Source: Flammeovirgaceae bacterium (lineage in GTDB: Bacteria > Bacteroidota > Bacteroidia > Cytophagales > Cyclobacteriaceae). From it: DNA of 64,000 nucleotides. How positions within the stretch are numbered: position 1 is the stretch's first letter; each line of letters opens with the position of its first letter. The stretch spans positions 62,001 through 126,000 of the forward strand of contig JADJMA010000060.1 in NCBI GenBank assembly GCA_016709845.1, given 5' to 3'. The position numbers and the translations under genes are program-made. The notes under the pieces were generated by a model. That model was not told where the DNA came from. It searched no databases and saw nothing but the letters and a program-made list of their open reading frames with translations. Positions 1 to 7,399 of the stretch are shown here, piece by piece.

Positions 1-160
1 TAAGTGCATCAATGGCTGCCTTGGCGGGAGCCAGATCCGGACTGCCGATTCCTAAATTGATTACAGGAAACTCAGCAGTATCCAAACTTCTGACTTCCAC
101 CAGCTTTTTGCTGAAGTAGTACTCTTCTACATCTTTTATCCGTGTTGCTAATTCTATCAT
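1..160 (-). CDS. Class I/II aminotransferase, N-terminal part (cut by window edge)
   Basis: Only the first 53 codons lie in the window; the gene runs off the left edge. The start is the ATG at 158-160, and the translation contains VINLGIGSPDLAP, the N-terminal motif of fold-type I PLP aminotransferases such as aspartate or aromatic aminotransferases. It lies directly downstream of pheA on the same strand with about 100 nt between them. In Bacteroidota an aminotransferase commonly follows prephenate dehydratase, so a role in transamination for Phe/Tyr synthesis is likely. The PLP lysine lies outside the window, so substrate cannot be judged. Confidence 0.75.
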   Translation of the reverse strand, partial: MIELATRIKDVEEYYFSKKLVEVRSLDTAEFPVINLGIGSPDLAPAKAAIDAL

Positions 161-239
161 TTTTTTAAAACTTTTAATCTTTAGTCTTTTTTTTAAAAAT
201 AAAACAATAAATAAAAAGTTCTATCATTCGTCATTCTAA

Positions 240-257
240 TCCCGATAACTATCGGGA
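240..257. repeat. 18-bp palindrome TCCCGATA-AC-TATCGGGA
   Basis: A perfect 8-bp inverted repeat with a 2-nt centre lies in the spacer between pheA and the aminotransferase. Palindromes of this CCCGATA/TATCGGG type are scattered through intergenic regions of many Bacteroidota. I saw only this copy in the window. It could act as a weak RNA hairpin at the end of pheA; no long U-run follows. Confidence 0.6.
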
Positions 258-263
258 CGCAAA

Positions 264-1103
264 TCACTTATATTCAATTTTCGCTTTCTTGTATTCACCT
301 AAAATGTTCAGGTTCTTCACTTGCCGAAGCACTTCCTGAATCGCCTGATCATAACTTTTTCGTTTCTTCCACTCTACATCCACATGAATGGAATACTCAC
401 TCGGCTTTCCAATAATGGGTATCGATTGAATCTTAGATAAGTTGATACTGTTATTTTTAAAAGTCATTAACGCTTCTGCTAAGCTCCCCACTTCATTGGC
501 CACTTCGAAACTCAACGAGGCCTTGTTGCTTTCCTGGCTCGTTTTGATTTTTCGGGTTAAGATCAGGAAGCGCGTGAAATTTTTCTTATGCGTTTCAATC
601 TGCTTTTCTAAAATACTCAAACCATACTTTTTTGCCGCATGTTCGTTGGAAATGGCTGCTGTGGTTTTCAGATTTTGCTCTTTAAGTTTTTTTGCCGACA
701 AGGCGGTGTCATCGCTTTCGGAGATCTGAACGCCTTGTAGTTTATATAGATAATCTGAACATTGGCGGATGGCCATCGGATGTGATTAAATATTGGTGAT
801 TTCGCTGAGGCGTACTCCCGGCAAGGCCAGCAAATGCATATGAATGGGAAGGTAGACTTCTCCAACAATGGAGAAATGATATTCCTGCAATAAAAAATAA
901 TTAGGCAAGATGCTTCCCGCGATAGAGTTCTCAATCGCCATCACAGCATAATCGGCCTGTCCTTTCTTTAGCGATTCACATAAACTATGAAAGGAAAGAC
1001 ATTCAATCGTCTGGATAGCCTCTTGAAAATAGGTGAGCGCAGCTACTTCATGAAAACTGGTGGCTATCCCTTGAATGGCAATCTTCAATTTTTTCTTACT
1101 CAT
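264..1103 (-). CDS. pheA: Prephenate dehydratase, interrupted by an in-frame TAA
   Basis: This enzyme converts prephenate to phenylpyruvate, the committed step to phenylalanine. The start is the ATG at 1101-1103 (MSKKKLKIAIQG). The catalytic half shows ENSIAGSI and, after the break, SHPMAIRQC and NFTRF, which carries the TRF motif with the catalytic threonine. An ACT domain follows (NEVGSLAEAL), although its usual ESRP Phe-binding motif reads QSIP here. The full length would be 279 aa, normal for monofunctional enzymes. A TAA at 786-788 interrupts ITNI/SHPM in the same frame. It is one substitution from AAA (Lys) and is not an indel like the breaks elsewhere in the window. Either the base is wrong or the copy is inactive. 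Regulation is by the attenuator just upstream. Confidence 0.88.
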
Positions 1104-1124
1104 ATATTTCAAATGGGTTCAAAT

Positions 1125-1152
1125 AAAAAGTCCCCCGAAGGCGGGGGACTTT
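1125..1152 (-). terminator. Intrinsic terminator of the pheA leader
   Basis: AAAGTCCCCCG and CGGGGGACTTT form an 11-bp stem around a 4-nt loop. On the minus strand it is followed by TTTTTATTT. It lies between the leader peptide and the pheA start, so it must be conditional. Confidence 0.9.
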
Positions 1153-1165
1153 GAGTTTCTTAGTT

Positions 1166-1246
1166 TTATTTTTCAACAAACTGATTCTCTTCAAGTCCCG
1201 CGCGGGATTGATAAAAAGTAAAAGAAAAAAATCGGCTGTTGTTCAT
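1166..1246 (-). CDS. pheL: Phe-rich leader peptide of pheA
   Basis: A 26-codon reading frame starts at the ATG at 1244-1246 and ends with TAA at 1166-1168. It begins MNNSR, then the core FFSFTFY, and has a fifth Phe at position 23. All five Phe codons are TTT. Four of the six residues from position 6 to 11 are Phe, far above chance for a peptide this short. The stop lies between attenuator segments 2 and 3, so a ribosome finishing the peptide leaves segment 3 free to form the terminator. It ends 63 nt before the pheA start. I call it by this position and content; it has no function of its own. Confidence 0.83.
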   Translation of the reverse strand: MNNSRFFSFTFYQSRAGLEENQFVEK

Positions 1247-1357
1247 ATTACGTCAATACAGCATCTAAGAAATACCAAATATTCGGTATCTGCAAAAAGA
1301 TTAGATTTTTTTGAAATAATTTTTTTGAACTAACCCTTGTTAGTCAGCCCGAAACCG

Positions 1358-1389
1358 TTTGAAGACATAGTCTGAATCAATTATCTTTA
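1358..1389 (+). promoter_or_regulatory. Probable promoter of the 1409 lipoprotein gene
   Basis: TTTG at 1358-1361, 20 nt, then TATCTTTA at 1382-1389 fit the Bacteroidota -33/-7 pattern TTTG-N19-TAnnTTTG with one mismatch and one extra spacer base. It ends 20 nt before the start codon. Confidence 0.5.
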
Positions 1390-1408
1390 CTACTCGTCAC
1401 CTAATTAT

Positions 1409-1882
1409 ATGAAAAATCTAAAGACTCTTGGGTTCGTTGCGTTGCTATTATTGACCGCTTGCACAAAGGGAACCGATCACGATCAAGCCAACCAGGATGT
1501 TGTTTCTGACGACAGTCCTAACCAGGCACTATACGACCAGGTGATGGACGTGCACAATGAAGTGATGCCTAAGATGGATGAAATCATGAAATTGAAGCGT
1601 AACCTTCAGGATCAAATTGCCAACTCGCCCGATCTGGTATTGGAACGCAAAGAACAGTTGGAGCGTGTAATCTCGAATCTCGATTCAGCCAATAACGCTA
1701 TGATGACTTGGATGCATGAGTTTAATCCTCCACCCGATTCGGTCGATCAGGAAAAAGCAAGGGAATATCTGGAATCAGAAATGGAGCGAATACGAAAAGT
1801 AAAAACGTTTATGCTCGAGTCGATTGAAAAGGCTAAAGAAGAAACTACTAAAAAACTAGGACAATCAGGCCAACAGAATTGA
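1409..1882 (+). CDS. Small lipoprotein, helical, function unknown
   Basis: The protein has 157 aa. It opens with a lipoprotein signal peptide (MKNLKTLGFVALLLLTAC), with the lipobox cysteine at residue 18. The rest is highly charged and predicted helical, with heptad-like stretches (MKLKRNLQDQI, KEQLERVISNLDSANNAMMTWMHEF, EYLESEMERIRKVKTF). Similar Bacteroidota proteins are often labelled viral A-type inclusion protein, a name carrying no functional information. It probably sits on the periplasmic side of a membrane. It stands alone: pheA diverges from it upstream, and the SET-domain gene converges on it downstream with a terminator between. The frame is intact. Confidence 0.7.
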   Translation: MKNLKTLGFVALLLLTACTKGTDHDQANQDVVSDDSPNQALYDQVMDVHNEVMPKMDEIMKLKRNLQDQIANSPDLVLERKEQLERVISNLDSANNAMMTWMHEFNPPPDSVDQEKAREYLESEMERIRKVKTFMLESIEKAKEETTKKLGQSGQQN

Positions 1883-1885
1883 ATC

Positions 1886-1914
1886 CTCCCAGCTATTTTA
1901 GTGGGGTTTTTTTT
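1886..1914 (+). terminator. Terminator of the 1409 lipoprotein gene
   Basis: A CCCA-CT / AG-TGGG stem with a bulge is followed by eight T. It overlaps the last codons of the convergent SET-domain gene. Confidence 0.65.
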
Positions 1915-2398
1915 GGCGTTTGGCCGCATGCTGATGCGGTAATTCATCTTTTGGCTTTTTACCCGCCTTCTCTCTATTCTTTTGCTCAAGGCGAATGTTG
2001 TAACGAATGGCCTGCCAGTACTCACCTCCATAACCCACTAATATTTCTGATCCTGCCGGAATATCTTTAGAAGCTTCGATGTAGCATCGCTTCTTTTCAG
2101 TCACATATTCAGAATTGTTCTTCACGCCCTCCACCCGGGCAATTCCTTTGGCATCATTGGCAAAATGCGCAACGCCCTTCTTGGTTTTCCAAGCATCGAT
2201 GCAATACTGATTATTGAAATGAAATACATAGCCATTGCGCTCATCGGCCATCGCCTCTACTTCTTTCCAGGTAACTATCTTTCCTTTATACTCCACAATG
2301 CGTGTTCCCTTGGGGATGAATACTTTGGTGAAGAGTCCTTTGCCTGCTCCCGGCAAGGTTGACTTCTTAACAATGAGTTTATTTTCCAGTAGTGCCAT
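1898..2398 (-). CDS. SET-domain protein-lysine methyltransferase
   Basis: The protein has 166 aa, almost entirely one SET domain. LPGAGKGLFTKVFIPKGTRI (about residues 16-35) is the N-terminal SET-I strand region. FANDAKG and NNSEYV (about 99-120) correspond to the NHxC/SAM-binding part, and GSEILVGYGGEYW (about 135-147) to the C-terminal GExxxxxY motif with the catalytic tyrosine. It should use S-adenosylmethionine to methylate lysine on an unknown protein. The C-terminal tail is basic (KKPKDELPHQHAAKRQKKPH). There is no signal peptide, so it is cytoplasmic. Bacterial SET proteins of this size occur in several phyla and their targets are mostly unknown. It converges with the lipoprotein gene and is not in an obvious operon. 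Confidence 0.85.
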   Translation of the reverse strand: MALLENKLIVKKSTLPGAGKGLFTKVFIPKGTRIVEYKGKIVTWKEVEAMADERNGYVFHFNNQYCIDAWKTKKGVAHFANDAKGIARVEGVKNNSEYVTEKKRCYIEASKDIPAGSEILVGYGGEYWQAIRYNIRLEQKNREKAGKKPKDELPHQHAAKRQKKPH

Positions 2399-2458
2399 TT
2401 CGGTCGCGAAGATAAGTTAAAATACTATGTAAGAAAGAGATTGTTTACCCGGTACCGC

Positions 2459-3360
2459 TTATAAGGCTGCAAGGGATTTAACCAGTAAGCGAATGCTCAC
2501 AAGAATTACTACAATTCCCACTAACATCATCATGCGTTTGATAGGAAGCTTACGCGTAATATGAGCTGCAATAGGGGCAGCAATAATACCACCCAGTAAT
2601 AAGCCAGCAATAATTTGTAAATGACTTAAGCCAATAGTGGCAAAGAAAGTAAGGGAACTGGCGAGCGAAACAAAAACTCAGCCAGATTAACAGAGCCAAC
2701 TGTATAACGCGGATGTCTGCCACGGGCTATAAGTGTAGTGCTAACAATGGGTCCCCAGCCTCCACCGCCAATAGAATCCATAAACCCACCAAATGTTGCC
2801 AGAGCAGGTACATTCTTAGTCTTGCGCTTTTTCTTCATTTGAAGAATCGCCTTTCGGATGATCGCTAACCCAAGGCCTAAAGTATAAACTGCTACAAGGG
2901 GTCGTATGAGGTAATTATATTCCTCCAACGAAGATAATATGTAGGCTCCTGCAATGGCGCCCAACATGCCCGGGATTAATAAACTTTTGAATAGTTTCTT
3001 GTTTACATTTTGAAACTTTAGATGAGTAAGCCCTGACACCCCACTGGTAAATATCTCGGCAGTATGAACACTGGCACTTGACGCAGCCGGGCTAATTCCA
3101 AAAGACAACAAGAACGTGGACGCACTTACCCCGTAAGCCATCCCTAACGAGCCATCAATCATTTGAGCTATAAACCCTCCTACTACAAATAAGAAGAATT
3201 CAGGACCAACAAAAGATTGCCAATCGTACGACCTTAACGTATCGGCACCATAGAAAATTAAAAGGATAGCTGTAATTGAACCTATTACCCCAATCAAAAT
3301 CCAAATATGGGCCGGCCTGCTCCTACCCGCAACGGGCTCCGGGCCTTCATTGTAAATCAA
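2459..3360 (-). CDS. TauE/SafE (TSUP) family membrane exporter, one frameshift
   Basis: A polytopic inner-membrane protein of about 300 aa with repeated hydrophobic segments. It contains GGFIAQMIDGSLGMAYGVSAS, the first TSUP repeat, and GGFMDSIGGGGWGPIVS, the second. TSUP proteins move sulfite, sulfonates or related anions across the membrane; the substrate here is unknown. The frame breaks near 2671-2679, where GAGTTTTTG should have six T. After that it continues VSLASSLTFFATIGLSHLQ to TAA at 2459-2461. The start is uncertain: a TTG at 3360 preceded by GGAGGAG is in frame, and a further lost base could hide an ATG slightly upstream. It stands alone, after the str-operon terminator. Confidence 0.82.
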
Positions 3361-3497
3361 CTTCTCCTCCTCTTCTATTACAAATTAACTCATCTAATGT
3401 CTATCAGTCCAATAAAATTTGCCAAAGGTAAAATATTGAACCCAGATTATGCATAATCTGCCCGAAGGGTTGAATGGTTTTACATTATGAGACAAAT

Positions 3498-3528
3498 AAA
3501 AAAAGCACCCGGGATGAGTGCTTTTCTA
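3498..3528 (-). terminator. Terminator of the str operon, after rpsJ
   Basis: AAAAGCAC (3501-3508) pairs with GTGCTTTT (3518-3525). On the minus strand the stem is followed by a run of T. It closes the rpsL-rpsG-fusA-rpsJ unit. Confidence 0.85.
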
Positions 3529-3552
3529 AACTTCCTTTTTTATAGAATACTT

Positions 3553-3858
3553 CTATACTTTGATCTCAACATCTACGCCACTTGGCAATTCAAGTTTCAT
3601 CAAAGCATCAACTGTTTTAGCGCTATTTGAATAGATATCTACTAAACGCTTGTAGGTACAAAGTTGAAATTGCTCACGCGATTTTTTGTTAACGTGTGGT
3701 GAACGTAATACAGTGAATTTTTCCTTTTCGGTAGGAAGCGGAATAGGACCGCTTACTACAGCGCCCGTTGCCTTTACGGCACGCACAATTTTTTCAGATG
3801 ACTTATCAACCAAATTATGGTCGTAAGACTTAAGCTTAATTCTAATTTTCTGATTCAT
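3553..3858 (-). CDS. rpsJ: 30S ribosomal protein S10
   Basis: The protein has 101 aa, full length for S10/NusE. It contains KSYDHNLVDKS near the N-terminus and the loop TGAVVSGPIPLPTEKEKFTVLRSPHVNKKSREQF, here mentioned only by its ends TGAVV and REQF. S10 binds the 30S head and, as NusE, pairs with NusB and NusG in antitermination. It follows fusA by 22 nt on the same strand. The next element is a terminator and then an unrelated exporter, so rplC and the rest of the S10 operon are not adjacent here. The frame is intact. Confidence 0.97.
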   Translation of the reverse strand: MNQKIRIKLKSYDHNLVDKSSEKIVRAVKATGAVVSGPIPLPTEKEKFTVLRSPHVNKKSREQFQLCTYKRLVDIYSNSAKTVDALMKLELPSGVDVEIKV

Positions 3859-3880
3859 AATCTAAACGTCTTTTAGATAT

Positions 3881-5990
3881 TTATTTTGTGGCAAGAGCGC
3901 CCTTTACTTCATCTATTACTTTTTCAGCAAGGTTCTTAGGAACTGGTGCATAATGTGCAAATGTTAATGATGCAGAAGCACGACCGGACGTGATTGTTCT
4001 TAAATCCGTAACGTATCCAAACAATTCTGACAACGGAACATCTGCCTTAATAACCTGGGCACCCCCGCGGGTATCCATTCCTTTCATAACTCCTCTTCTA
4101 CGGTTTAAGTCACCGGTTACAGAACCTGTGTACTCATCCGGAGAGATAACCTCAACACCCATGATAGGTTCCAATAACTGAGGTCCGCACTTACGAGCCG
4201 CTTCTCTGAATCCAATACGAGCTGCCAATTCAAATGATAATGAGTCTGAATCCACATCATGATAAGAACCGTGGAACAATCTTACTTTCATCGAGTCGAT
4301 TGGATACCCGGCTAACGGGCCATTTACCATTGCCTGCTCGAATCCTTTCTGAACGGATGGAATAAATTCGCGAGGAATAACACCACCCACAATTCCATTT
4401 ACAAACTCTAAACCTGGCTTATCATCAGGCCAAGTTCACGAGGGCCTATTTCAAATACAATATCGGCAAACTTACCTCGACCACCCGTTTGTTTCTTGTA
4501 AACTTTTATGCTCAATCGTCTTGGTAAGGGCTTTTATAGGCAACCTGAGGCGCACCCTGATTGATCTCAACTTTGAATTCACGTCTCAAACGATCAATAA
4601 TAATTTCTAGGTGCAATTCACCCATTCCACGAAGAATCGTTTGACCCGTTTCCTGATCGGTGTTTACCCGTAGTGTTGGATCTTCTTCAACCAATTTAGA
4701 AATAGCCATACCTAACTTATCGGCATCAACCTGCTTCTTAGGTTCAATCGCATATCCAATAACCGGCTCAGGGAAGTTCATTGATTCAAGAACCAAAGGT
4801 CTCTTTTCATCACATAACGTATCTCCGGTTTTGATGTCTTTAAAACCAACCACGGCACCAATATCACCAGCCGGTAATCGTTCAATCTGATTCTGCTTAT
4901 TAGCGTGCATTTGGAACACACGTGAAATCCGCTCTTTTTGTCCTGAACGTGTATTTTGAATATAAGAACCAGACTCCAACACACCTGAGTAAGCACGCAC
5001 AAAGCAAAGTCTTCCTACAAAGGGATCGGTAGCAATCTTAAATGCCAAACCAACAAATGGTTCTGTTACATCCGGGTGAATTTCGACCTCGGCTCCTGTA
5101 TCTGCATGCGTGGCAATAATCACATCTTTGTCCATAGGAGATGGCAATAATTCCATCACATAGTCAAGCATGGTTTGAACACCCTTGTTTTTGAAAGATG
5201 ATCCGCACACCATAGGAACGATTTTCATATCAATCGTTGCCTTTCGGAGAGCCGTTAAGATTTCCTGTTCTGAAATCGAGTTGGGATCTTCAAAAAACTT
5301 TTCAATCAATGTCTCGTCATATTCAGCGACAGCTTCCAATAATTTTTCGCGATATTCATGGGCCTCTTCAACCATATCATCGGGAATCGGAACTTCCGTA
5401 AAAGTCATTCCTTTATCCGCTTCATTCCATATGATACCGCGGTTATTAATTAAATCAACAACTCCCTTAAAGTTTTCTTCGGCACCAATAGGTAATTGCA
5501 GAGCTACCGCCTTGCTACCTAATTTTTCTTTCACCTGCTTGCAAACTCCTAAGAAATCGGCACCAGAACGGTCCATCTTATTCACGAAACCAATACGGGC
5601 CACCTTATAATTATCTGCCAGGCGCCAGTTAGTTTCTGACTGTGGTTCAACACCATCCACTGAGCTGAATAAAAAAACAAGACCATCCAATACACGTAAT
5701 GAACGGTTTACCTCAACCGTAAAATCTACGTGGCCAGGAGTATCAATAATGTTTACGTGATAATCGTGTTTGCGGTACTTCCAATCTACGGTAGTAGCAG
5801 CTGAAGTGATGGTAATACCACGCTCTTGCTCTTGTGCCATCCAGTCCATGGTTGCCGCACCCTCGTGCACTTCACCAAGCTTATGGTTAACACCGGAATA
5901 AAAAAGAATGCGCTCCGTTGTGGTAGTCTTTCCGGCATCAATATGCGCAGCAATACCTATGTTTCTGGTGTACTTTAAATCTCTTGCCAT
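3881..5990 (-). CDS. fusA: Elongation factor G, with several indels near 4.43-4.54 kb
   Basis: This translational GTPase drives ribosome translocation and recycling. The G motifs are all visible: AHIDAGKTTTTE (P-loop, from about residue 17), DTPGHVDF, NKMD and GSSFKNKG. The first 492 residues read cleanly to about 4512, and the last 169 (GGVIPREFIP onward) read cleanly from 4390. Between them at least three small indels must be repaired. The expected peptide IEHKVYKKQTGGRGKF, then DIVFEIGPREL, then DDKPGLEFVNG can be read in changing frames at 4390-4535. The joined length, about 703 aa, is normal for EF-G. It lies 6 nt after rpsG. A defect in this essential single gene would be lethal, so the breaks are taken as sequence errors. 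Confidence 0.95.
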
Positions 5991-5996
5991 GTAAGC

Positions 5997-6467
5997 TTAG
6001 AATCTGAAATGTGAAAATGCCTTATTCGCCTCAGCCATTCTGTGCGTGTCGTCTTTCTTCTTAATCGCAGCACCTTCGCCTTTTGATGCAGCCAGTATTT
6101 CTGCTGCCAACTTATCCATCATCGTCTTTTCTCCACGAGCACGGGCATAATCAATAAGCCATTTAATGCTTAGGTTAACTTTACGATCGGGTCTGATTTC
6201 TACAGGAACCTGAAAAGTGGCTCCACCTACTCTGCGGCTTTTTACTTCCACACCAGGCATTACATTATTCATTGCCCGCTTCCATACATCCAAGCCAGGC
6301 TCGCCACCTGCCTTTTTCTCAACCTGAGCAATGGCATCGTAAAATATATCGTAAGCAACACTTTTCTTTCCTTGCTCCATCATGTAATTCACAAACTTGG
6401 TAACTAGGGTGTCACCAAACTTAGGATCAGGAAGGAGGTATCTCTTTTTAGGTTTTGACTTTCTCAT
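5997..6467 (-). CDS. rpsG: 30S ribosomal protein S7
   Basis: The protein has 156 aa, the usual length. It begins MRKSKPKKRYLLPDPKFGD and carries the conserved GGATFQVPVEIRPDR segment. S7 nucleates assembly of the 30S head on 16S rRNA and in enterobacteria represses its own operon. It is 12 nt downstream of rpsL and 6 nt upstream of fusA, the standard str-operon order. The frame is intact. Confidence 0.98.
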   Translation of the reverse strand: MRKSKPKKRYLLPDPKFGDTLVTKFVNYMMEQGKKSVAYDIFYDAIAQVEKKAGGEPGLDVWKRAMNNVMPGVEVKSRRVGGATFQVPVEIRPDRKVNLSIKWLIDYARARGEKTMMDKLAAEILAASKGEGAAIKKKDDTHRMAEANKAFSHFRF

Positions 6468-6479
6468 GGCTCAGTAATA

Positions 6480-6893
6480 TTATTTTTTTCCTTTAGCCGC
6501 ACCTTTAGCTGCAGGAGCTGCCGCACCGGCTTTTGGTCTTTTTGCCAACTTAGAACGGCTTTGAAGGCGTCCGCTAACACCTGAAGTATCCAGGGCACCA
6601 CGCACGATGTGGTAACGTACCCCAGGAAGATCCTTTACTCTACCACCTCGGATAAGTACAATAGAGTGCTCTTGCAGATTGTGGCCTTCTCCCGGGATAT
6701 ACGCGTTCACCTCTTTTTGGTTTGTTAGACGCACGCGGGCTACTTTACGCATGGCTGAATTAGGCTTTTTTGGAGTGGTTGTATACACGCGAGTACACAC
6801 CTCTACGCTGTGACAAGAATCAAGGGCTGGAGATTTTGACTTAAACGTCAATTTCTTCCGTCCTTTTCTTACAAGTTGCTGAATGGTAGGCAT
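6480..6893 (-). CDS. rpsL: 30S ribosomal protein S12 with Ala/Lys-rich tail
   Basis: The protein has 137 aa. The core has the decoding-centre motifs TPKKPNSAMRKVARVRL and GGRVKDLPGVRYHIVRG. Both lysines whose replacement gives streptomycin resistance in other bacteria (in KPNSA and VKDLPG) are wild type. After the usual end of S12 there is a low-complexity tail of about 18 residues, AGAAAPAAKGAAKGKK; similar tails occur in other Bacteroidota S12. It is the first gene of the str operon, preceded by a consensus promoter at 6932-6962. Confidence 0.98.
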   Translation of the reverse strand: MPTIQQLVRKGRKKLTFKSKSPALDSCHSVEVCTRVYTTTPKKPNSAMRKVARVRLTNQKEVNAYIPGEGHNLQEHSIVLIRGGRVKDLPGVRYHIVRGALDTSGVSGRLQSRSKLAKRPKAGAAAPAAKGAAKGKK

Positions 6894-6931
6894 TTATATT
6901 TTATTTATTAACCTTTCAAAATTAAGGACTG

Positions 6932-6962
6932 CAAAGGTATTTAAAGTAGAATAGGATGCAAA
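6932..6962 (-). promoter_or_regulatory. Promoter of the str operon
   Basis: On the minus strand TTTG (6962-6959), exactly 19 nt, then TACCTTTG (6939-6932) match the Bacteroidota sigma-ABfr consensus TTTG-N19-TAnnTTTG. The start codon of rpsL is 39 nt downstream of the -7 box. The -33 box lies within the arm of the inverted repeat at 6953-6989. Confidence 0.85.
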
Positions 6963-6989
6963 ATCTTGTCTGAAGAAATTTTGCATCCT
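6953..6989. terminator. Inverted repeat between the 7.0-kb gene and rpsL, possible terminator
   Basis: AGGATGCAAAAT (6953-6964) and ATTTTGCATCCT (6978-6989) form a perfect 12-bp stem with a 13-nt loop. It lies 37 nt after the stop of the minus-strand gene ending at 7026, so it probably terminates that gene. The downstream tail (TATTCTACTTT) is only moderately U-rich. Confidence 0.65.
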
Positions 6990-7025
6990 ACATCACAAAA
7001 GATGCTAAACTTGCTAGATTTCCGA

Positions 7026-7377
7026 TTAAAAAGGGTTGAAAAATAATGATAATTGAGCACTCAAATTATAATATTTTTCATTAGGTATAAAAGGGTCATT
7101 AGAAACAGCTTTCACATTTACATTTGGAATGTAAATGCCATCAAGACTTGCACTTAATCTTTGAGAAATAGAATTTACTCCTACTCGATCATAAATTTTC
7201 CAATCCCATTCGGCACCAATCGAAAGAGACTGAGTAGATGGATTCCTTACTTTCGTTGATTTACTTATTAATTGATTATTACCAGTCGCTACCAATAAAT
7301 TGCTAGGAAGAAATTTACTTTGAGCACTTACTAAAGGGAAAGACTTAAAAGTGTAAGCGAAAAAATTGCTCTTTCAT
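7026..7377 (-). CDS. Small secreted, beta-strand-rich protein (possible outer-membrane barrel), frameshifted
   Basis: I do not recognise a family. The ATG at 7375-7377 follows TTAAGGAT. With two lost T bases restored the N-terminus reads MKEQFFSLTLLSLSLLVSAQS, a typical signal peptide ending in SAQ. The mature part alternates polar and hydrophobic residues (LSIGAEWDWKIYD, SQRLSASLDGIYIPNVNV) and ends LSAQLSLFFNPF. A terminal Phe after alternating residues is the classic end of an outer-membrane beta-barrel. At about 117 aa it would be a very small barrel or a fragment. It lies just downstream of the lipoprotein gene ending at 7400 on the same strand, and the two probably form a unit. Confidence 0.5.
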
Positions 7378-7399
7378 ATCCTTAATATTTAATTACAAT

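Larger units (their letters stand above)
1121..1246 (-). promoter_or_regulatory. Phe attenuator of pheA (leader peptide plus alternative hairpins)
   Basis: Four segments can be read on the minus strand. Segment 1 is TCCCGC (1207-1202). Segment 2 is GCGGGACTT (1201-1193) and forms a palindrome with segment 1. Segment 3 is AAAGTCCCCCG (1152-1142). Segment 4 is CGGGGGACTTT (1137-1127), followed by TTATTT. Segments 3:4 form an 11-bp terminator with a 4-nt loop. The GGGACTT of segment 2 is exactly complementary to AAGTCCC in segment 3, giving the antiterminator. The run of Phe codons ends 7 nt before segment 1, so a ribosome stalled there would cover segment 1 and free segment 2 to block the terminator. 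That is the enterobacterial pheA logic; its operation here is inferred. Confidence 0.85.

Noticed and set aside
786..788. Recoded or readthrough stop in pheA
   Set aside because: TAA is not a recoding codon in this phylum as far as known, and no downstream structure stands out; a substitution error or a true nonsense change is simpler.
4390..4535. Programmed frameshift in fusA
   Set aside because: Three or more indels of differing kind lie within about 110 bases with no slippery signal, and other genes show the same damage. Sequence error is simpler.
6484..6540. S12 tail as a sign of frameshift
   Set aside because: The Ala/Gly/Lys tail follows a complete core in one clean frame, and similar tails occur in related S12 proteins.
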